A DNA stretch of 64,000 nucleotides, from assembly GCF_001720585.1 (NCBI RefSeq), contig NZ_MABH01000248.1, positions 1-64,000 on the forward strand, given 5' to 3'. This DNA is from Cereibacter johrii (GTDB lineage Bacteria > Pseudomonadota > Alphaproteobacteria > Rhodobacterales > Rhodobacteraceae). The notes under the pieces are model-generated. The model made no database searches and had not been told where the DNA came from. It saw nothing but the letters and a program-made list of their open reading frames with translations. Positions 58,294 through 64,000 of this stretch are shown piece by piece. The translations under genes were made by a program, and so were the position numbers. The stretch's first letter is position 1; every line of letters begins with the position of its first letter.

Positions 58294-58300
58294 GGTAGTG

Positions 58301-58957
58301 ATGCGTTATCTGAAGTGGACGGTTCTGGCGGTTGCGGCGCTTCTGGTGGTGTCCTTCCTGCACTACACCCTGCCCCGTCATGACGTGGTGCGGATCGTGG
58401 GCACCAACACGCAGCGGATGGATCTGGGCGAGAACACCTTCTTCTTCGCCTCGCCCGATGCGGGGACGAACACCGCCACGGCAGGCAACCGCGACATCAA
58501 GTTCATCAACGCCGTGCGCCCGAACGGCAAGACCATCGTCTATCGCAATGAGGACACCGGCTGGGGCTGGCCGCCTTACTTCAAGGTGAACAGCTTCGAC
58601 ATCCAGGCGAAGGCGACCGACCTCACCTCGACCGAGGCCGCACCGAAATGGGTGGTGGTCACCCGCTACGGCTGGCGCAACCAGCTGTTCACCATCTTCC
58701 CGAACGCGGTGAAGCTGCGCGAGGTCGCAAGCCCCGAGGTCACCGTGATCCCGTGGTTCAACATCTTCTTCTTCGTGGCGCTGGGCGGGCTCGCCATCCT
58801 CGCCCGCGGCATGTGGATGCAGTTCCGCGAGCGCACCATCGACCCGGCCCTCGAGGACATGGGCGACGCCTGGGACCGCGAGTCGGGGCTGGCCCGCAAG
58901 CGCACCCGCACCAGCGTGGGCCGCTTCAAGGCCTGGATGCGCTCGCTGCGGAGTTGA
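58301..58957 (+). CDS. DUF1523-family membrane protein
   Basis: The product has 218 residues from ATG 58301, which has GAGG five bases upstream; a GTG three bases earlier is also in frame. There are an N-terminal helix (LKWTVLAVAALLVVSFLHY) and a second near 150 (WFNIFFFVALGGLAILARG). The periplasmic part between them has the DUF1523 features: LPRHDVVRIVGT and EDTGWGWPPYFKVNSFDIQ. Function unknown. It ends at a large bidirectional terminator. Confidence 0.8.
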   Translation: MRYLKWTVLAVAALLVVSFLHYTLPRHDVVRIVGTNTQRMDLGENTFFFASPDAGTNTATAGNRDIKFINAVRPNGKTIVYRNEDTGWGWPPYFKVNSFDIQAKATDLTSTEAAPKWVVVTRYGWRNQLFTIFPNAVKLREVASPEVTVIPWFNIFFFVALGGLAILARGMWMQFRERTIDPALEDMGDAWDRESGLARKRTRTSVGRFKAWMRSLRS

Positions 58958-59013
58958 CCGCGGCAGCGGAACGTGCCGCCCCGTCCCGGTCATCCCCGCC
59001 GGGCGGATCCCAA

Positions 59014-59057
59014 AGAGAAAGGCGCCGGAGTCCCTGCGGACTCCGGCGCCTTTCTCT
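59014..59057. terminator. Twenty-base-pair bidirectional terminator
   Basis: The two arms, 59014-59033 and 59038-59057, are perfectly complementary over 20 bp with loop CTGC. The core GGCGCCGGAGTCC is flanked by GAAA on the left and TTTC on the right, so both directions end in a pyrimidine-rich tail. It separates the convergent DUF1523 and pheT genes. Confidence 0.85.
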
Positions 59058-59069
59058 GCGCTTGGGGCT

Positions 59070-61487
59070 TCAGCCGCGGAGCGTGGCCCCGGTCGCCTTC
59101 GCCACCTTCTCGACGATCTTCGCCGACACGGCCTCAATGTCCTTGTCGGTCAGCGTCCGGTCCGTCGGCTGCAGCCGCACCGTCAGCGCGAGCGATTTCT
59201 TGCCCGCCCCCATCTGCGCTTCGGCCTTCTCGCCCGAGAACTGGTCGAACACCCGCACGCTCTCGATCAGCGCCTTGTCCGCACCCTGAGCCGCATTCAC
59301 CAGCGTCAGCGCCTCGACCGAGGCATCCACCACGAAGGCGAAGTCGCGCTCGACCGCCTGCAGGTCCGACAGTTTCAGCGCGGGCCGCGTGGGCGTCTTG
59401 ACCTTCGGCAGCGGGACATTGGCCACGAGGATCGTGAAGGCCACCGCGGGCCCCTTCACATCCATCTCGCGCAGGATCTTCGGATGGACCTCGCCGAAGG
59501 TCGCGAGCAGGTTCGGCCCGAGGCCCACGGCGCCCGAGCGGCCGGGATGCCACCAGCCAGGCACCTTGCGGCTGACCTGCATCTTGGCCGGAGCACCCAC
59601 GGCAGCCAGCACCGCCTCGGCATCGGCCTTGGCGTCATAGACATCGACCGGACGGCGCGAGCCGAACGGATCCCGCGGCGCCGACGCCCCCACCAGAAGG
59701 CCCGTCGCCTGCAGCTGCTGCTCGCCCGGCTCGCCGCCCGCAAAGACCGGCCCGATCTCGCAGAGCGCCACGTCGGCGAAGCCGCGCGCCTGGTTGCGGG
59801 CCGCTGCGCGCAGCAGGCCCGGCAGCAGGTCGGGGCGCAGGTGGGTCATCTCGGAGGAGATCGGGTTCTCGACCCGCACCGCCTCGGAGCCGCCGCCGAA
59901 GAGCTTCGCCGACGCTTCGTCGATGAAGCTGTAGGTCACGCATTCATTGTAGCCGAGCGCCGCCAGCGTCCGCCGCGCGGCCTGCTCGCGCACCTGCAGG
60001 GGCGTCAGGATCGGCTTCGGCACGCCCGCCTGCGCGCGGGGCAGGGGCTTGCCCTGCAGCTTCGTCAGCGAGGCCACGCGGGCGATCTCTTCCACCAGAT
60101 CCGCCTCGCCCTGCACGTCCGGCCGCCAGGAGGGCGGCACCGCCATCTCTCCCTCGAGCGTGAAGCCCAGCGCCTCGAGCGTCGCGCGCTGCTCGGCCTC
60201 CGGGATCTCCATGCCGACGAGGCTCACCACGCGCTTGGGATCGAAGCGGTAGGCGCGCGACGTGTCCGGCACGGCGCCATCGGTCACCACTTCCGAGGCC
60301 TCGCCGCCGCAGAGATCGAGGATCATCCGGGTGGCCAGCTCCAGCCCCGGCAGGGTGAAGGCCGGATCCGCGCCGCGCTCGAAGCGGTAGCGCGCATCCG
60401 AAACGATCTTCAGCGCGCGCCCCGTGGCGGCAATGGTGATCGGATCCCAGTAGGCGCTCTCGAGGAAGACGTCGGTCGTCTCCTCGGTGCAGCCCGACAG
60501 CTCGCCGCCCATGATGCCCGCGAGCGACTCCGGCTGCGCATCGTCGGAGATCAGCATCTGGCCCGGCCGCAGCTTGTAGGTCTTGCCGTCGAGGGCCAGC
60601 AGCTCCTCGCCGCCCTCTGCGGCATGGACGCGCAGGCCGCCCGTGATCTTCGCCACGTCGAAGACATGGAGCGGCCGGTTCAGCCCGATGGTGAAATAGT
60701 TGGTGATGTCCACCAGCGTGGAAATCGGCCGCAGCCCCACCGCGCGCAGCCGCGCCTGCAGCCAGGCGGGCGAGGGGCCGTTCTTCACGCCGCGGATGGT
60801 GCGGCCGGCGAAGAACGGGCAGCCCTTCTCCTTCAGCGCCGCCTCGATCGTCACCGAAACCGGCGAAGGGAAGAGGCCCGGCACCGGCTCGACGGGCAGG
60901 GGCTTCAGCCGGCCGAGGCCGCGGGCCGCCAGATCGCGCGCAAGGCCGCGCACGCCGAGACCGTCGGGACGGTTCGGCGTGATCTTCACCTCGATCGTCG
61001 GGTCGTTCACGCCCTTGTAGTCGATGAAGCGCATCCCCATCGGCGCATCCTCGGGCAGGTCGATGATCCCGTCGTGATCGTCCGACAGCATCAGCTCGCG
61101 CTCCGAGCAGAGCATCCCGTTCGATTCGACGCCGCGGATCACGCCGGGCTTGAGATCGACGCCGGTGCCGGGGACATGGGTGCCCACCGGGGCGAAGACC
61201 CCCACGAGGCCGGTGCGGGCATTGGGCGCGCCGCAGACCACCTGCACCTCCTCGGAGGGCGCGTCGGGGCCGTTGGGCCAGGTCGCCACGCGGCAGAGCC
61301 GCAGCCGGTCCGCATTCGGATGCGGCTGGGCCTCGATCACGCGGCAGATGCGGAAGGCGCCCAGCACCTTGGCCGGATCCTCCACCCCCTCGACCTCATG
61401 GCCGAGGTCGGTCAGCGCGGTCACGATCTCGTCGAGCGGGGCCTCGGTCTCGAGGTGATCCTTCAGCCAGGACAGGGTGAATTTCAT
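59070..61487 (-). CDS. pheT: Phenylalanine-tRNA ligase subunit beta
   Basis: PheT is the large subunit of the alpha2-beta2 phenylalanyl-tRNA synthetase; it binds tRNA and edits mischarged Tyr. It has 805 residues. The N-terminal tRNA-binding domain begins MKFTLSWLKDHLETEAPLDE and contains ICRVIEAQPHPNADRLRLCR. The B3/B4 editing region, the B5 and the C-terminal anticodon-binding (FDX-ACB) domain (DKALIESVRVFDQFSGEK) follow. It is separated from pheS by a membrane protein gene and a gap of 390 bases. Confidence 0.97.
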   Translation of the reverse strand: MKFTLSWLKDHLETEAPLDEIVTALTDLGHEVEGVEDPAKVLGAFRICRVIEAQPHPNADRLRLCRVATWPNGPDAPSEEVQVVCGAPNARTGLVGVFAPVGTHVPGTGVDLKPGVIRGVESNGMLCSERELMLSDDHDGIIDLPEDAPMGMRFIDYKGVNDPTIEVKITPNRPDGLGVRGLARDLAARGLGRLKPLPVEPVPGLFPSPVSVTIEAALKEKGCPFFAGRTIRGVKNGPSPAWLQARLRAVGLRPISTLVDITNYFTIGLNRPLHVFDVAKITGGLRVHAAEGGEELLALDGKTYKLRPGQMLISDDAQPESLAGIMGGELSGCTEETTDVFLESAYWDPITIAATGRALKIVSDARYRFERGADPAFTLPGLELATRMILDLCGGEASEVVTDGAVPDTSRAYRFDPKRVVSLVGMEIPEAEQRATLEALGFTLEGEMAVPPSWRPDVQGEADLVEEIARVASLTKLQGKPLPRAQAGVPKPILTPLQVREQAARRTLAALGYNECVTYSFIDEASAKLFGGGSEAVRVENPISSEMTHLRPDLLPGLLRAAARNQARGFADVALCEIGPVFAGGEPGEQQLQATGLLVGASAPRDPFGSRRPVDVYDAKADAEAVLAAVGAPAKMQVSRKVPGWWHPGRSGAVGLGPNLLATFGEVHPKILREMDVKGPAVAFTILVANVPLPKVKTPTRPALKLSDLQAVERDFAFVVDASVEALTLVNAAQGADKALIESVRVFDQFSGEKAEAQMGAGKKSLALTVRLQPTDRTLTDKDIEAVSAKIVEKVAKATGATLRG

Positions 61488-61877
61488 CGGGCGCCCCTCG
61501 GAATTGTTGCGGTTCGGGCCTTAGCGCAAACGGGCGGCAAGGGAAAGGCCGCGGCGCTTGCGCGGGCCGCGGCCGTCAACCCTTTCTCCAGCTTTTCGGG
61601 CGAGGCTGAGGCATGAACCTCGATCTCATCCCCCGGGCGGGCCGCAGCCTCTTCCTGCTTGTGCGGCTCTGCCTTCTCGCGGCCTTCATAGCGCCGCTCG
61701 GACTGACCTTCGTCGCCTCGGGCGAAGCCGTCCAGATCACGCCGCCTCCGCCTCCGGCGGGTGCGGTCACGCCTCGGCCGGTGCGGCCGCGGCCCTGTCC
61801 CTGGCGGACGGGGCCTCCTCCCATGGCGCCCTGAGGCAGGGGGTGGCGCTCCGGGCGCGGACGCCCGGAGCCGCGGC
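61488..61877. other. Gap between the membrane protein gene and pheT
   Basis: On the minus strand this 390-base interval separates two genes of the pheS-pheT cluster and has no clear gene in that sense. On the plus strand it holds a plausible 73-residue ORF (61613-61834). No terminator or strong promoter for pheT was seen, so pheT may be transcribed from pheS through this gap. Confidence 0.4.
61613..61834 (+). CDS. Possible small exported proline-rich protein
   Basis: The product has 73 residues. A hydrophobic segment (LFLLVRLCLLAAFIAPLGLTF, read in parts) lies at 13-34, then a Pro-rich tail (PPPPPAGAVTPRPVRPRP). It starts with ATG 61613 behind GAGGCTGAGGC. It lies opposite to the flanking genes and between them. 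The Shine-Dalgarno and signal-like helix favour a real gene; high GC and short length caution against certainty. Confidence 0.4.
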   Translation: MNLDLIPRAGRSLFLLVRLCLLAAFIAPLGLTFVASGEAVQITPPPPPAGAVTPRPVRPRPCPWRTGPPPMAP

Positions 61878-62594
61878 TCAGAAGCCGAACTTCGGCAGCG
61901 ACAGGGCGGGCAGGCTCAGCTCGGGCAGCGAGAGGCGCGGCAGCGTCAGCTCCGGCAGCTGCGCGCGGACCGCGGCCCAGTCGATGTAGGTGGAGAGATA
62001 GCCCACCGTCAGCAGCGCGAGCACCATGAGCATCAGGCGGAAGCCCTGCGCCGAGAAGCGGAAGGCCAGCTCCTTGCGGTAGAGATCTTCGATCAGCTGG
62101 TCCTGCAGCCGCCGCGCGGCGGTGGCATCGTCGGCGGCATTCGTCAGCACGCGATGCGCCGCGATCTGATCCACCTGCGACAGGCCGAAGCCCAGCCGCA
62201 GCACGAAGGGCAGGCAGCAGACGGCGAGCCCGATCAGCAGCAGCCGGCCCGGCTGCCAGGTCGGGATCGAAAAGGCGAGCACGAGCTCCGCCCCGAGCAG
62301 CACGGCCCAGAGGGCCACCAGCGTCGCGCTGCGCACCTCGACCTTGCGGAGGAAGGACTGCAGCACCTCCTGCGCTTCCGGGCTGCGCTCGGTGACATTG
62401 CCGGCCGCATTGGCCTGAAGCTGGCCGTAGAGCTGGAACCGCTTCCGCCACATCGGATAGAGCCTTGCGGCCGGATATTCGGGATAGCGGAACTGACGGC
62501 GCAGCTCGAGATAGTAGACCGCGGCGAAATACCAGACGACGAGGGTCGCCGCGATGACGTTCTGGATGGTGACGATGTTGTGCACGCTAACCAT
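61878..62594 (-). CDS. Membrane protein with C-terminal LPxL[S/T] repeats, between pheS and pheT
   Basis: The product has 238 residues from ATG 62594 (MVSVHNIVTIQNVIAATLVV). A TTG start 18 bases upstream is less likely. There are hydrophobic helices at about 10-30 and near 90-105, 115-135 and 185-205. The C terminus has five pentapeptides, LPELT, LPRLS, LPELS, LPALS and LPKFG (bases 61884-61958), each encoded by 15 bases. Central region EVLQSFLRKVEVRSATLVAL is cytoplasmic-looking and charged. Family not recognised. It is read in the same direction as pheS (33 bases upstream) and pheT. Confidence 0.7.
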   Translation of the reverse strand: MVSVHNIVTIQNVIAATLVVWYFAAVYYLELRRQFRYPEYPAARLYPMWRKRFQLYGQLQANAAGNVTERSPEAQEVLQSFLRKVEVRSATLVALWAVLLGAELVLAFSIPTWQPGRLLLIGLAVCCLPFVLRLGFGLSQVDQIAAHRVLTNAADDATAARRLQDQLIEDLYRKELAFRFSAQGFRLMLMVLALLTVGYLSTYIDWAAVRAQLPELTLPRLSLPELSLPALSLPKFGF

Positions 62595-62627
62595 GACCGG
62601 ACCCTTTACCAAGATCCGGTCAAGGTA

Positions 62628-63710
62628 TCAGCGCGAGAGGCCCCCGGCCAGATCGGGCATGTCCAGAGCGGCAAAGCCATAGTGACGCAGCCAGCGCAGG
62701 TCGCTCTCGAAGAAGGCGCGCAGATCCGGGATGCCGTATTTCAGCATGGCGATCCGGTCGATCCCCATGCCGAAGGCAAAGCCCTGCCACTCGTCGGGGT
62801 TCACGCCGGCCGCGGCCAGCACCTTCGGATGCACCATGCCCGAGCCGAGAATCTCGAGCCAGCTGTCGCCCTCGCCGATCCTGAGCTGGCCCCCCTCCCA
62901 CGAGCAGCGGATATCGACCTCGGCCGAAGGCTCGGTGAAGGGGAAGTGCGAGGCGCGGAAGCGCAGCTCCACCGAGGGCACCTCGAAGAAGGCGCGGCAG
63001 AATTCCTCGAGCACCCATTTGAGGTTGGCCATCGAGATGTCGCGGTCGATGGCCAGACCCTCGACCTGATGGAACATGGGCGTGTGGGTCTGGTCCATGT
63101 CCATGCGATAGACACGGCCGGGCGCGATCACGCGGATCGGCGCGCCCTGCGCCTGCATGGCCCGGATCTGCACCGGCGAGGTATGGGTGCGCAGGACGTG
63201 CGGCGGGCGGTTGTCGCCCTCGGCGCGCGCCATGAAGAAGGTATCGTGCTCCTGCCGGGCCGGATGCTCGGGCGGGATGTTCAGCGCGTCGAAGTTGAAC
63301 CAGTCGCTCTCGACCTGCGGGCCTTCCGCCACGGCGAAGCCCATGTCGGCGAAGATCGCGGTCAGTTCGGCCATGACCTGGCTCACCGGATGGATGGTGC
63401 CCGCCCGCCGCGGCCGGCCGGGCAGCGTCACGTCGAGCCATTCGGTCTTCAGCCGTGCATCGAGCGCCGCATCGGCCAGCCCCTGCTTGCGGGCGCGCAG
63501 GCTCGCGTCGATCTCGTCGCGCAGCCGGTTCAGCGCGGCGCCGGTGGTCTGGCGCTCCTCGGGCGACATCTGGCCCAGTTCGCGCATCTTCAGGCTGATC
63601 TCGCCCTTCTTGCCTAGGGCGGCCAGACGCACCTCCTCGAGCGCGGCCTCGTCGGCGGCGCTGGCGATGGCCTCGATATATTTGCCTCTGAGCGTGTCGA
63701 GCGCGGTCAT
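62628..63710 (-). CDS. pheS: Phenylalanine-tRNA ligase subunit alpha
   Basis: PheS is the catalytic subunit. It has 360 residues from ATG 63710 ([17 protein letters not shown]), with GGAGG six bases upstream; the frame extends beyond but without a start signal. The class II motifs are clear: motif 2 region [10 protein letters not shown] and [20 protein letters not shown], and motif 3 [18 protein letters not shown]. Phe-binding residues such as [21 protein letters not shown] are typical. It follows rplT, a common neighbour. Confidence 0.97.
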   Translation of the reverse strand: MTALDTLRGKYIEAIASAADEAALEEVRLAALGKKGEISLKMRELGQMSPEERQTTGAALNRLRDEIDASLRARKQGLADAALDARLKTEWLDVTLPGRPRRAGTIHPVSQVMAELTAIFADMGFAVAEGPQVESDWFNFDALNIPPEHPARQEHDTFFMARAEGDNRPPHVLRTHTSPVQIRAMQAQGAPIRVIAPGRVYRMDMDQTHTPMFHQVEGLAIDRDISMANLKWVLEEFCRAFFEVPSVELRFRASHFPFTEPSAEVDIRCSWEGGQLRIGEGDSWLEILGSGMVHPKVLAAAGVNPDEWQGFAFGMGIDRIAMLKYGIPDLRAFFESDLRWLRHYGFAALDMPDLAGGLSR

Positions 63711-63735
63711 GTCAGCCTCCGATGCAGGTGAGCGG

Positions 63736-63764
63736 GTGCTACCGGCAGAGGGCCGCTTTGTCCA
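63736..63764 (-). promoter_or_regulatory. Possible promoter of pheS
   Basis: On the minus strand TGGACA (63764-63759), a 17-base spacer and TAGCAC (63741-63736) lie 25 bases upstream of the pheS start. No leader peptide rich in Phe codons was found. Confidence 0.45.
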
Positions 63765-63876
63765 GAGCGCCGCCGCCCGGCGCAGCCATGCGGCCGGGCG
63801 GGCAGGGGCTGCCCGAAGGAAAGCGCGCCTGCCTCGGCGGGGGAGGCCCGGCGGTCTCTGGCCCCCGGACATGAGA

Positions 63877-63907
63877 AGGCCCCGCCACCCGGAAGGGTGC
63901 GGGGCCT
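63877..63907 (-). terminator. Terminator-like hairpin after rplT
   Basis: On the minus strand AGGCCCCGCACCC (63907-63895) pairs with GGGTGGCGGGGCCT (63890-63877), one bulged base, around loop TTCC, followed by TCTC. The T-run is poor. Confidence 0.55.
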
Positions 63908-63928
63908 GCCCTGAAGCGGTCGGAGACC

Positions 63929-64000
63929 TCAGGCCAGCGCGGCCTTGGCTTGCGCGGCGATCGCGTTGAAGGCTTCCGGCTCGTGCACGGCGAGATCGGC
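63929..64000 (-). CDS. rplT: 50S ribosomal protein L20 (partial, C-terminal end)
   Basis: Only the last 23 residues are in the window ([20 protein letters not shown] and so on, ending LA). They match the L20 C terminus, for example the E. coli ending with [21 protein letters not shown]. L20 is an early 50S assembly protein and a repressor of its own operon. The gene continues off the window; rpmI probably lies beyond it. pheS is downstream after a hairpin. Confidence 0.85.
   Translation of the reverse strand, partial: ADLAVHEPEAFNAIAAQAKAALA

Overview
The window is about 64 kb of high-GC DNA (roughly two-thirds G+C by eye) from an alphaproteobacterium. Gene order and several protein identities (a bztABCD-type amino-acid transporter, an Atp12-family F1 chaperone, a single-helix SecE, tRNA-Trp beside secE, Rhodobacter-style intergenic repeats) point to the Rhodobacterales, most likely Cereibacter (Rhodobacter) sphaeroides or a close relative. 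This placement rests on remembered gene order and protein families, not on a search.

Layout. 1-5.5 kb: start of an unknown exported protein (minus), parC, a small lipoprotein, a first EF-Tu gene, a hexapeptide acetyltransferase. 5.5-17.9 kb: tRNA-Trp, secE, nusG, rplK, rplA, rplJ, rplL, rpoB, rpoC. 18-18.9 kb: a drug/metabolite-type exporter. 18.9-38 kb: an almost continuous ribosomal block made of the str operon (rpsL, rpsG, fusA, second tuf), the S10 operon (rpsJ to rpsQ), the spc operon (rplN to secY, adk) and the alpha operon (rpsM, rpsK, rpoA, rplQ). rpsD is not in the alpha operon, and infA and rpmJ are not in the block. 38-43.8 kb: a LuxR-type regulator without a synthase gene, a Deg/HtrA protease, rarA, crcB, an RluA-family pseudouridine synthase and an ATP12-type chaperone, the last three translationally linked. 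44-48.6 kb: the bztABCD operon. 48.8-58.9 kb: single genes for a [2Fe-2S] ferredoxin, a creatinase, an exported phytase-like esterase, an L,D-transpeptidase, a cupin, panB-panC, an M20 deacylase and two small membrane proteins. 59-64 kb, minus strand: end of rplT, pheS, a membrane protein, pheT.

Together the first 38 kb encode most of the core transcription and translation machinery: RNA polymerase alpha, beta and beta', NusG, EF-Tu twice, EF-G, about 30 ribosomal proteins and the SecYE translocon core. Transcriptional punctuation is visible. There are good sigma70-type promoters before tRNA-Trp, rpsL and rpsM, intrinsic terminators after tuf-1, rpoC and rplQ, and several strong hairpins inside operons that look like attenuators or RNA-processing sites. 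The remainder is metabolism (pantothenate, amino-acid uptake, creatine), envelope work and quality control.

I found no insertion sequence, prophage, CRISPR array or obvious genomic island. The less ordinary signals are: four PHO-box-like repeats before the phytase-like gene; a duplicated 11-residue segment at the L10 C terminus; a LuxR solo with a palindrome abutting its upstream start codon; a membrane protein with LPxL[S/T] pentapeptide repeats between pheS and pheT; a six-codon leader ORF before the acetyltransferase; and a -35 hexamer in the loop of a perfect inverted repeat before rpsM.
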